Assembly: GCA_031287285.1 (NCBI GenBank)
Contig: JAITTC010000215.1
Coordinates: 1-6,672 of the forward strand
Reading direction: 5' to 3'
DNA: 6,672 bases
Source of the DNA: Christensenellaceae bacterium
Lineage (GTDB): Bacteria; Bacillota; Clostridia; Christensenellales; UBA1750
Part shown: positions 1 through 4,834 of the stretch, piece after piece
Position numbering within the stretch: position 1 is the first letter of the stretch
How the letters are laid out: each line of letters begins with the position of its first letter
The notes under the pieces: model-generated
Database searches by the model: none
The model's input: only the letters and a program-made list of their open reading frames with translations
What the model was told of the DNA's origin: nothing
Program-made: the position numbers and the translations under genes

Positions 1-437
1 ATTTGGCGCAGCTCTATGCGCATCTTGAAGATGGAAGCCAGGTCCTTCACCAGCTCGCGGAAGTCCACACGGCCATCCGCCGTGAAGTAGAAGACGATCT
101 TTGAATTATCGAAGGTGTATTCGACCGAAACCAGCTTCATCTCAAGGCCGTGTGCCGCGATGCGCTGCTCGGCGACGCCGAAGGCCTCGACCTCGCGGGC
201 CTTGTTCTGCTCGATGCGCTCCAGATCCTGCTTCGTGCCAAGGCGCACGATGCCGCGCAGCGGCTGGGTGAGCTCCTCGTCGGGAACCTCGCGCGCGGCG
301 CTGACCACCTCGCCAAGCTCGAGGCCGCGCGCGGTTTCCACCACCACCTGCTGCCCCTTTTCAACCGAAAAACGGCCGGGATCGAAGGAGTACACCTTCC
401 CGGCCTTCTTAAAAGCCACGCCGATTATATTTGCCAT
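1..437 (-). CDS. ricT: RicT/YaaT, PSP1-domain protein (3' end missing)
   Basis: The 145 visible residues begin MANIIGVAFKKAGKVYSF and match the N-terminal half of the RicT (YaaT) family. The PSP1 domain begins after about residue 60 and is cut by the window edge. In Bacillus, RicT forms a complex with RicA and RicF that affects RNase Y-dependent mRNA maturation, sporulation, competence and biofilm formation. The Cys cluster that holds an iron-sulfur centre in that family would lie beyond the window, so it cannot be checked. The ATG lies 10 nt after the holB stop. Its Shine-Dalgarno is either AGGG 8 nt upstream or GGAGG inside the last holB codons, so translation is probably coupled to holB. 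The holB-ricT order is the one seen in Bacillus and Clostridia. Identification is firm; function is inferred from the family. Confidence 0.9.
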   Translation of the reverse strand, partial: MANIIGVAFKKAGKVYSFDPGRFSVEKGQQVVVETARGLELGEVVSAAREVPDEELTQPLRGIVRLGTKQDLERIEQNKAREVEAFGVAEQRIAAHGLEMKLVSVEYTFDNSKIVFYFTADGRVDFRELVKDLASIFKMRIELRQ

Positions 438-447
438 TTTTAAATCC

Positions 448-1413
448 CTATCCTCCAAACAGCCGCCAGAACAGCGGCTCTATCGCGGAAGCAAAGCTCA
501 CATTAGAGCTTAAGCGCTTCTTTGCCAGCAGCATTTCCTTCATCATACTATGAAGAGCAAGGGATGTAAAGCCCGGGGAAGCGTAGCTTTCGCCCTGCCG
601 CTCCGCCCGCGTCAGCTCTTGCCGAAGCAGGGCCTCTAAACGATCGAAGAACAGCGCTTGCTCGGGTTTTTCGAACTTTGCCGCCTCATAAAGCCTTGCG
701 ATCATCGCCTTTTCGCCCCCGCCCCCAAGAAGGGACGCGCAAAAGGCCTCCATCTTTTGAACTTCCTCGTTCCCGCGAATCTCCAGCGCCCGGCCTAAAA
801 TGCCGTCGCTTCGGTCATAAAGCGCTTCCGCTTCTGCTTCGGGCACGCCGCGCGCCAGCAGGCCGCGCCGCATCTCTTCAAGCGAGAGCCGCCCCAGGCG
901 AACGAGCCTGCAGCGGGAGCGGATGGTGGGCAGCATGGCCTCCTCCTGCTCTGCCAAGAGCAGAAAGACCGTGCCCGCGCCAGGCTCCTCGAGCGTTTTT
1001 AAGAGGGCGTTTTGGGCGGCCGGCGTCATTCGGTGGGCGCCCTGCACCAAGACGGCGCGGCCGCCCCCGCCGAAAGGCTTTTCGCTGAGCTCCCGCGTCA
1101 GCTCGCGAACTTCGTCGACCCCGATGGAACCGCTCTTGCTCGTATCTGGCGCCTTCATCTCGATGAGATCCGGGTTCGTGCCCGAAAGCACGCGCCTGCA
1201 GCTCTCGCACTCCCCGCAGGGGCGCGCAGCGGCGCGACAAAGCGCGGCGGCCGCCAAAAAGCGAGCCGCCGTGCTCTTCCCGCTGCCCCTTTGCCCGACG
1301 AGCAAAAAGGCATGAGCAGCCTTCCCCGATTCAAAGCCCCTTTGCAGGGCCTTCCACAGGGCGGGCTGCCCAAGCATTCCCCAAGGGGGATTAGATCTTG
1401 ATAAATTGGTCAA
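448..1413 (-). CDS. holB: DNA polymerase III delta-prime subunit (clamp loader)
   Basis: This is the delta-prime subunit of the clamp loader, which opens the beta sliding clamp and loads it on primed DNA. Counting from the TTG start (321 residues), it shows an intact Walker A motif GQRGSGKST (40-48), a zinc knuckle of Cys59, Cys66, Cys69 and Cys72, the conserved LLKTLEEP (137-144), and the SRC motif (166-168) that supplies an arginine finger. The C-terminal stretch AKKRLSSNV resembles the Bacillus HolB C-terminus. The start is uncertain. TTG at 1413 overlaps darA by 23 nt and has only a weak GTGAT ribosome site; it keeps the residues before the usual LGQ motif. ATG at 1377 lacks a convincing Shine-Dalgarno and would begin at MLGQ. 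An in-frame TGA excludes any start further upstream. ricT follows directly downstream. Confidence 0.93.
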   Translation of the reverse strand: MTNLSRSNPPWGMLGQPALWKALQRGFESGKAAHAFLLVGQRGSGKSTAARFLAAAALCRAAARPCGECESCRRVLSGTNPDLIEMKAPDTSKSGSIGVDEVRELTRELSEKPFGGGGRAVLVQGAHRMTPAAQNALLKTLEEPGAGTVFLLLAEQEEAMLPTIRSRCRLVRLGRLSLEEMRRGLLARGVPEAEAEALYDRSDGILGRALEIRGNEEVQKMEAFCASLLGGGGEKAMIARLYEAAKFEKPEQALFFDRLEALLRQELTRAERQGESYASPGFTSLALHSMMKEMLLAKKRLSSNVSFASAIEPLFWRLFGG

Positions 1414-1720
1414 TGTTCATCACGAACACGGTCGCCCCGCCGACCATTACCTCGATTGGGTAGGGCACATAGGCGCCCGCCGAGCCGGAAACGGGCGAGG
1501 GCGAGGTGGCGATCTGCTTGCGGGATTTGCAGATCTTCTCGATCACATTCAGCGCGCCCTGGAATTTCTCATCGTCGACACCCAGCAGCAGCGTGGTGTT
1601 GCCCGCGCGCAAAAAACCGCCGGTTGTGGCCAACTTGGTCACGGAATAGCCCTCGTTCATCAGGGAACTGACCAGGCGCGTGGCATCCTCATCCTGAACA
1701 ATCGCAATAATGAGCTTCAT
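1391..1720 (-). CDS. darA: Cyclic-di-AMP receptor DarA/PstA (PII-like, YaaQ)
   Basis: The 109-residue protein is the same length as Bacillus DarA (YaaQ) and closely resembles staphylococcal PstA. Shared stretches are MKLIIAIVQDEDA at the start, the TTGGFLRAGNTT segment (32-43) and YVPYPIEVMVGGATVFVM near the C-terminus. The family forms PII-like cytosolic trimers that bind cyclic-di-AMP between subunits; the TGGFLRAGNTT region contributes to that pocket. The downstream target in the cell is not well settled. The start at 1720 is set by AGGAGG (1730-1735) 9 nt upstream and by homology, although the reading frame stays open to 1747. A promoter lies just upstream. holB follows directly or overlaps, with no yaaR between them as in Bacillus. 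Identification is very secure. Confidence 0.95.
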   Translation of the reverse strand: MKLIIAIVQDEDATRLVSSLMNEGYSVTKLATTGGFLRAGNTTLLLGVDDEKFQGALNVIEKICKSRKQIATSPSPVSGSAGAYVPYPIEVMVGGATVFVMNIDQFIKI

Positions 1721-1734
1721 ACTGCAAGCCCTCC

Positions 1735-1800
1735 TTTGCCAAAGCATCTTGTCGCTTCTTCGTATGGCCAGTATACCATGATTCTTCCCGCTTTGGCAAA
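1735..1800 (-). repeat. 11-bp inverted repeat bracketing the darA promoter
   Basis: TTTGCCAAAGC at 1735-1745 and its exact complement GCTTTGGCAAA at 1790-1800 lie 44 nt apart. One arm covers the -35 element of the darA promoter and the other abuts the Shine-Dalgarno. Each arm is itself nearly palindromic (CTTTG-N-CAAA type), so the pair could be two operator sites. A long-range RNA hairpin is less likely, because the upstream arm lies before the predicted transcript start. Confidence 0.45.
1770..1799 (-). promoter_or_regulatory. Candidate sigma-A promoter of darA
   Basis: On the minus strand, TTGCCA (1794-1799) and TATACT (1770-1775) are separated by 18 bp. This would start transcription roughly 40 nt before the darA ATG. 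It lies between the minE stop and darA, and no convincing terminator follows minE, so darA-holB-ricT may be read both from here and from upstream. Confidence 0.6.
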
Positions 1801-1828
1801 TTGAATTCTCTCTTTTTTGCCCGCGCGC

Positions 1829-2104
1829 TCAGTTTTCCGCCCTGGAGCTTCTTTCTGCCCCCGCGATCCGCCGCCTGGAGCGCACCTTCGCCTCCATCAT
1901 GAGCTTGGTTTCGCTCTCGCTGCTGCCGCGAACCATGTAGAAGTTCAGATCCTCCTCCTTTACCGCCGCATAACTCGACAAAACGGTTAAAATATCGCTA
2001 CGCATCGCGCCGATGGTCGCGTTGGTCATCTGCGAGCGGTCCTCGCGCAGAACGCTCTTGAGCCTTTCGCGCGCCACATCGCCGGAACCCATCTTCTTGG
2101 CCAT
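1829..2104 (-). CDS. minE: Cell division topological specificity factor MinE
   Basis: The 91-residue protein aligns with MinE through ARERLKSVLREDRSQ (11-25) and the following topological-specificity domain, SDILTVLSSYAAVKEEDLNF. MinE stimulates the MinD ATPase and drives MinD off the membrane, producing the Min oscillation or gradient that keeps division at midcell. Most MinE proteins start with a hydrophobic amphipathic segment such as the MALLDFF of E. coli. Here the first ten residues are MAKKMGSGDV, with no such segment. The start is supported by AGGAGG (2113-2118) 8 nt upstream, which overlaps the minD TAG stop and implies translational coupling. The C-terminal tail after residue 74 is basic and longer than usual. 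Position after minD makes the call strong despite modest sequence conservation. Confidence 0.87.
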   Translation of the reverse strand: MAKKMGSGDVARERLKSVLREDRSQMTNATIGAMRSDILTVLSSYAAVKEEDLNFYMVRGSSESETKLMMEAKVRSRRRIAGAERSSRAEN

Positions 2105-2116
2105 TTTCCTTCCCTC

Positions 2117-2908
2117 CTAGCCGATGACCCCAAAGAGCCTGGCCAAGGCCACGCGCGAGGGGTTTTCGAGCTTCATCAGCGGCACTTCCTGGCCGAGTAT
2201 GCGCGATGCGATGTTCTGGAAGGCCTGCGCGGCCCGCGATTGCGACAGCGCGACCGGAGTGCCCAGGTTCCCGGAGCGAATGACCTGATCCTCGTTTGGA
2301 ACCACGCCCAGAAGGGGGATGCCCAGCACCTCCGAGGTATCGCTGATGCTCATCATGTCGCCCTTGCGCATCAGCCGCGGATGCAGGCGGTTTAAGACGA
2401 GCTTCGGGCTTGGAATGTCATAGGCCATCAGAAGGCCGATGACCCTGTCCGCGTCCCGCACGGCGGAAATTTCGGGCATCGAAACCACGATGGCCTGGTC
2501 GGCCCCCGCCACCGCGTTGCGGAAACCCTGCTCGATTCCGGCCGGGCAATCGATCAGCACATAATCAAAAAGCTCCCTCAATTCATTGCAAAGCACCCGC
2601 ATTTGCGCGATGTTGACCGTGTCTTTATCCCGGGTCTGCGCGGCCGGCAGCAGGCTCAGCCGCCCCGAAAAGCGCACGTCCTGCACCAGGGCCTGCTTGA
2701 GCCTGCAGCGCCCCTCGACCACGTCCACCAAGTCGAATACGATCTTGTCTTCAAGCCCCATCACAACATCCAGATTGCGCAGCCCAAGGTCCGTGTCAAC
2801 CAAGACGACGCGCTTGCCCCGCGTCGCCAGAGCCGCCCCAATGTTTAAACACACCGTCGTCTTGCCTACGCCGCCCTTCCCGGACGTGATTACGATCGCT
2901 TCACCCAT
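2117..2908 (-). CDS. minD: Septum site-determining ATPase MinD
   Basis: This is a 263-residue membrane-associated ParA/MinD-type ATPase. It shows the deviant Walker A motif KGGVGKTT (11-18), the DTDLGLRNLDVVMGL segment (38-52), the Walker B region LIDCPAGIE (118-126), PEISAVRDADR (145-155), and a C-terminal amphipathic helix SRVALARLFGV, the usual membrane-targeting sequence. The N-terminus, MGEAIVITSGKGGVGKTT, is identical to that of Bacillus MinD. The start at 2908 is chosen because AAAGGG (2918-2923) is 9 nt away. Another ATG at 2914 would be only 3 nt from it, and the open frame further upstream has no homology. minE follows 12 nt downstream. minC, often the gene before minD, is absent here because the upstream DNA holds divergent tRNA genes. 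Confidence 0.97.
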   Translation of the reverse strand: MGEAIVITSGKGGVGKTTVCLNIGAALATRGKRVVLVDTDLGLRNLDVVMGLEDKIVFDLVDVVEGRCRLKQALVQDVRFSGRLSLLPAAQTRDKDTVNIAQMRVLCNELRELFDYVLIDCPAGIEQGFRNAVAGADQAIVVSMPEISAVRDADRVIGLLMAYDIPSPKLVLNRLHPRLMRKGDMMSISDTSEVLGIPLLGVVPNEDQVIRSGNLGTPVALSQSRAAQAFQNIASRILGQEVPLMKLENPSRVALARLFGVIG

Positions 2909-2956
2909 CGCCATGCACCCTTTCTGCCCCGGGAAATATCCCCGCCTTATGGGCTT

Positions 2957-2986
2957 ATGATAGGGTTTTTTCGTGCCGGCAAACAA
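2957..2986 (-). promoter_or_regulatory. Candidate promoter of minDE
   Basis: On the minus strand, TTGTTT (2981-2986) and TATCAT (2957-2962) are 18 bp apart, about 50 nt before the minD ATG. Both hexamers are moderate matches to the sigma-A consensus. No better pair is evident in the minD upstream region. Confidence 0.45.
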
Positions 2987-3177
2987 GGATGGGCGCGGCA
3001 GAATCCTTCCTCAAAAACAGCCTCTTTGGCCGAAAAGCAGCATCGAAAATTCGTTTTTCAGGCCGATATTGGCGTGATTTTCGCGGCCTTTATCGTTTTT
3101 TGGGCAAAAGTTTTCGGGCGCGGCCGCCCTTGAATGAAAGGGCAGTTTTAAAGCCTTTGGGCCCCGCGTTTTCCTGC

Positions 3178-3207
3178 TTGACAAAGCTTCCGGCCGCGTA
3201 GTATACT
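3178..3207 (+). promoter_or_regulatory. Promoter of the tRNA array
   Basis: TTGACA (3178-3183) is a perfect -35 hexamer and TATACT (3202-3207) a near-perfect -10, with 18 bp between them. The expected start lies about 36 nt before tRNA-Pro. This is a strong housekeeping promoter, as expected for stable RNA genes. Confidence 0.88.
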
Positions 3208-3249
3208 CTTCAGCGTCGCCAAAGCTTCCGCTTTGCGCGTCTGCGGCTC

Positions 3250-3326
3250 CGGGGTGTAGCGCAGTTTGGTAGCGCACGTGCTTTGGGAGCATGGGGCCGG
3301 GGGTTCAAATCCCTTCACCCCGACCA
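3250..3326 (+). tRNA. tRNA-Pro (TGG)
   Basis: The cloverleaf is complete. Acceptor stem CGGGGTG (3250-3256) pairs with CACCCCG (3316-3322), and the D stem is GCGC/GCGC. The anticodon stem CGTGC/GCATG encloses loop TTTGGGA, giving anticodon TGG. The T loop is TTCAAAT. Discriminator A and encoded CCA complete the 77-nt gene. The T stem has two G-T pairs next to the acceptor stem. It is the first gene of the array. Confidence 0.96.
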
Positions 3327-3331
3327 ATAGT

Positions 3332-3406
3332 GGCCCCGTGGTCAAGCGGTCAAGACATCGCCCTTTCACGGCGGTAACAGGGGTTCGATTCCCCTCGGGG
3401 TCACCA
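3332..3406 (+). tRNA. tRNA-Glu (TTC)
   Basis: Acceptor stem GGCCCCG (3332-3338) pairs with CGGGGTC (3396-3402), with one G-T pair. The anticodon loop CTTTCAC gives TTC, with flanking stem TCGCC/GGCGG. The T arm is AGGGG-TTCGATT-CCCCT. CCA is encoded. It lies only 5 nt after tRNA-Pro, so the two come from one transcript. Confidence 0.96.
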
Positions 3407-3428
3407 TTTCCCCATTTGCCCTTTGCTT

Positions 3429-3505
3429 GGGCCTTTAGCTCAGTTGGTCAGAGCGGCCGGCTCATAACCGGCTGGTCCGGGGTTCAAGTCCCTGAAGGCC
3501 CACCA
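3429..3505 (+). tRNA. tRNA with CAT anticodon (Ile2 or elongator Met)
   Basis: Acceptor stem GGGCCTT (3429-3435) pairs with AAGGCCC (3495-3501). The anticodon stem GCCGG/CCGGC encloses loop CTCATAA, giving CAT; discriminator A and CCA are encoded. A fully paired G1-C72 end and the lack of three G-C pairs at the anticodon stem base rule out initiator tRNA. The acceptor resembles the GGACCTT-type Ile2 tRNA of Firmicutes, whose C34 is changed to lysidine by TilS to read AUA. The Ile2 call is slightly favoured over elongator Met but is not certain. Confidence 0.92.
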
Positions 3506-3651
3506 AAGTAGGCGCCCTCTAACGTGAAAGCGCCGGTTTTCGACTCGCTGAGGGGGGCTGATGCGATAAAGGGCGCAAAATAGGCCGGAGGCTTTCGCCT
3601 TCCGTGCCTACTCCTTTTATTTTGGCTCTTCCCTGGAGCAGGGCGTTTTGT
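3506..3651 (+). other. Structured spacer inside the tRNA array
   Basis: This 146-nt gap is far longer than the 5 and 22 nt between the other tRNA genes. One 5' strand (3507-3518) can pair with three different partners: GGCGC 3511-3515 with GCGCC 3530-3534; GCGCCCT 3512-3518 with AGGGCGC 3570-3576; and AGTAGGC 3507-3513 with GCCTACT 3606-3612. A further strong hairpin at 3582-3609 (11 pairs, two single-T bulges) is followed five bases later by a T-rich stretch. No promoter for tRNA-Asp is visible, so it is probably cotranscribed. The stretch could be processed leader, a partial terminator or a small RNA. Confidence 0.4.
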
Positions 3652-3728
3652 GGCCCGGTAGTTCAGTTGGTTAGAATGCCAGCCTGTCACGCTGGAGGTC
3701 GAGGGTTCGAGCCCCTTCCGGGTCGCCA
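3652..3728 (+). tRNA. tRNA-Asp (GTC)
   Basis: Acceptor stem GGCCCGG (3652-3658) pairs with CCGGGTC (3718-3724). The anticodon stem CCAGC/GCTGG encloses loop CTGTCAC, giving GTC. The discriminator is G73, as expected for tRNA-Asp, and CCA is encoded. The T loop is TTCGAGC. It is the last gene of the array. Confidence 0.97.
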
Positions 3729-3737
3729 CAAGAAATT

Positions 3738-3790
3738 ATACGAATCGGCAGCGGTATTTTTACTTGGTTGCTGGTTCGTATTGATTTTTT
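3738..3790 (+). terminator. Terminator-like hairpin after tRNA-Asp
   Basis: ATACGAA (3738-3744) pairs with TTCGTAT (3775-3781), and CAGC (3749-3752) with GCTG (3770-3773) inside it. Six Ts follow at 3785-3790. The loop is long, so it is weaker than the next hairpin downstream. Confidence 0.5.
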
Positions 3791-3810
3791 CCCTCACAAA
3801 TTAATACGAT

Positions 3811-3840
3811 AAAAGCACCGGATTTTTCCGGCGCTTTTTT
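3811..3840 (+). terminator. Intrinsic terminator of the tRNA array
   Basis: AGC-A-CCGG (3814-3821) pairs with CCGG-C-GCT (3828-3835), with a single A-C mismatch and a loop of ATTTTT. A run of six Ts ends at 3840, and four As precede the stem, so it may also work weakly from the other side. Confidence 0.85.
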
Positions 3841-3926
3841 GCCTTAACTCCTTTCGTGCTTCTCTCATCCAAAATCAACGGGTCGCTAAAATAGCGGGTA
3901 GAGTTTCACATAAAGGGGCAGGGCTT

Positions 3927-4088
3927 ATGATGAAAACCGGCATGCCCCGGAAGCTGGGCAAGCTTTTCTGCCACGGCAAAAAGTCAATACGGCAGAGCGC
4001 CCTGCCGCGTTGTAACATCGCTTTTTTATTCGGCATAGGATGGATTAAACCCTGTTTTGCTAAAAACGGGCAGTTTGGAGGTAAGTAA
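3927..4088 (+). CDS. Possible 53-residue small protein upstream of the fibre gene
   Basis: An ATG at 3927 (or 3930) opens 53 codons ending with TAA at 4086-4088, 5 nt before the next gene. AAGGGG lies 8 nt upstream, a plausible ribosome site. The peptide is basic at first (MKTGMPRKLGKLF) and then has a modestly hydrophobic stretch, NIAFLFGIGWIKPCF. No family is recognised. Against it, the frame overlaps two hairpins and the candidate promoter for the next gene, and a frame of this length arises easily by chance. It is listed as a weak candidate only. Confidence 0.2.
   Translation: MMKTGMPRKLGKLFCHGKKSIRQSALPRCNIAFLFGIGWIKPCFAKNGQFGGK
4014..4042 (+). promoter_or_regulatory. Candidate sigma-K-like promoter of the fibre gene
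   Basis: AACA (4014-4017), 16 bp of spacer and CATAGGATG (4034-4042) resemble the mother-cell sigma-K pattern (mACm, 16-17 bp, CATAnnnTA), missing only the final A. No good sigma-A pair was found upstream of the gene. The match is short and could be chance. Confidence 0.3.
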
Positions 4089-4093
4089 AAAGG

Positions 4094-4834
4094 ATGAATA
4101 TTGAAGATAAGCAAAAACCATGGCGGGGATGCTGCAAGAAAAATGGCTGCGGCTGTTGGTATATCCCCGTTCCTGGACCACAGGGAGAGCCGGGCAGGCA
4201 GGGCGACCCTGGGCCGCAGGGAGAGCCGGGCAGACAGGGCGATCCTGGGCCGCAGGGCCCGGCAGGCCCCGGCGGAGGCGAGCCAGGCCCGCCAGGGCCG
4301 CAAGGATCGCAGGGTCCAATGGGGCCCCAGGGGCTGCAAGGGCCCCAAGGACCCGAAGGACCCCAAGGAGCGTCGGGTGAAGTTACTTTAGCACAACTTC
4401 AAAACGCGATAGATGCTGCGAAGCGAGAGATCCTGTCGACTGTCTATCCCGTTGGAGCGATCTATATGAGCGTGAACCTGGAAAATCCCGCGGCGCTTTT
4501 TGGTGGCTTTTGGGTAATTTGGGGCCAAGGCCGCGTACCGGTGGGTGTGGATGCGGCCAACCCGAGCTTTGATGTCGCCGAAGAGGTAGGTGGGGAGCAG
4601 ACACACCAGCTGACAGTCCAGGAGATGCCAGCCCATGTACACGGGAATGTGGCTTATTCCACCTCCACCAACGGGTGGCCTGACGCCGCCGGCGACACTG
4701 GCAACGGAACCGGAAACCAGGGATATTGGAGAAATGGCACTTCCATCCGCGACACGGGCAGCGCGGGGGGAAACGCGCCGCACAATAACCTGCAGCCGTA
4801 CATCACCTGCTATATGTGGAAGCGAACCGCTTAA
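4094..4834 (+). CDS. Collagen-like fibre protein with phage tail-collar-type C-terminal domain
   Basis: The 246-residue protein begins with a short polar, Cys-rich segment (Cys13, 14, 19, 21) and has no signal peptide or membrane segment. Residues 28-63 are twelve uninterrupted Gly-X-Y triplets; one extra Pro at 64 breaks the register; residues 65-97 are eleven more. A short helical stretch (about 97-116) could be a trimer-forming neck. From YPVGAIYMSVN (118) to the end it matches the collar/baseplate domain of phage tails, with FGG, THQLTVQEMPAHVH and the typical C-terminal PHNNLQPY...YMWKRTA. Such proteins form trimeric fibres. GGAGGT (4077-4082) and AAGG just before the ATG set the start. 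No phage genes surround it, so it is probably a standalone surface or spore fibre, though a phage remnant is possible. Function is inferred, not shown. Confidence 0.9.
   Translation: MNIEDKQKPWRGCCKKNGCGCWYIPVPGPQGEPGRQGDPGPQGEPGRQGDPGPQGPAGPGGGEPGPPGPQGSQGPMGPQGLQGPQGPEGPQGASGEVTLAQLQNAIDAAKREILSTVYPVGAIYMSVNLENPAALFGGFWVIWGQGRVPVGVDAANPSFDVAEEVGGEQTHQLTVQEMPAHVHGNVAYSTSTNGWPDAAGDTGNGTGNQGYWRNGTSIRDTGSAGGNAPHNNLQPYITCYMWKRTA
4184..4255 (+). repeat. Two tandem 36-bp repeats in the collagen-like region
   Basis: Copies at 4184-4219 and 4220-4255 differ at two positions only, both silent (AGG/AGA and GAC/GAT). Each encodes GEPGRQGDPGPQ, four Gly-X-Y triplets. This points to a recent duplication, the usual way collagen-like tracts change length. 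Confidence 0.95.

Larger units (their letters stand above)
2909..3249. other. Divergent intergenic region between minD and the tRNA array
   Basis: This 341-bp stretch has no credible gene; the open frames in it lack ribosome sites and family resemblance. It holds the candidate minD promoter (minus strand) and the tRNA promoter (plus strand). Small hairpins include GGGCG/CGCCC (3116-3120 with 3125-3129) and GCCCTT/AAGGGC (3126-3131 with 3138-3143); the two cannot form together. The second is followed by a short TTTT and might act as a weak terminator or attenuator on the plus strand. Confidence 0.6.
3729..4093 (+). other. Intergenic stretch between tRNA-Asp and the fibre gene
   Basis: This 365-bp stretch contains two terminator-like hairpins (listed separately), a possible 53-codon ORF and a candidate sigma-K-like promoter. 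It also has three short perfect hairpins: GGGGCA/TGCCCC (3915-3920 with 3943-3948), AAGCT/AGCTT (3951-3955 with 3961-3965) and CGGCAG/CTGCCG (3990-3995 with 4002-4007). No gene of known family is present. Confidence 0.5.

Noticed and set aside
923..1401. Plus-strand open frames opposite holB
   Set aside because: They are shadows produced by high GC content. The minus-strand HolB motifs (Walker A, zinc knuckle, SRC) are unambiguous.
1801..1828. Terminator between minE and darA
   Set aside because: The minus-strand sequence after the minE stop is GC-rich followed by a run of A, with no stem and no T run.
2909..2986. Upstream extension of MinD to 2986, or start at the ATG at 2914
   Set aside because: The extension runs through the -10 element and has no homology. 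The ATG at 2914 is only 3 nt from the Shine-Dalgarno, while 2908 has normal spacing and matches Bacillus MinD.
3652..3840. tRNA-Asp as an integration site for a mobile element carrying the fibre gene
   Set aside because: I see no second copy of the tRNA 3' end downstream, no integrase and no phage genes in the window. A larger element extending past the window cannot be excluded.
4184..4255. 36-bp repeats as a CRISPR array
   Set aside because: There are only two copies, directly adjacent with no spacers, and they are in frame coding for Gly-X-Y triplets.
3875..4366. 163-codon open frame on the minus strand, opposite the collagen-like region
   Set aside because: Its Arg/Leu/Pro-rich repeats are the mirror of the Gly-X-Y codons. 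It has no family resemblance, and the plus-strand protein is clearly real.
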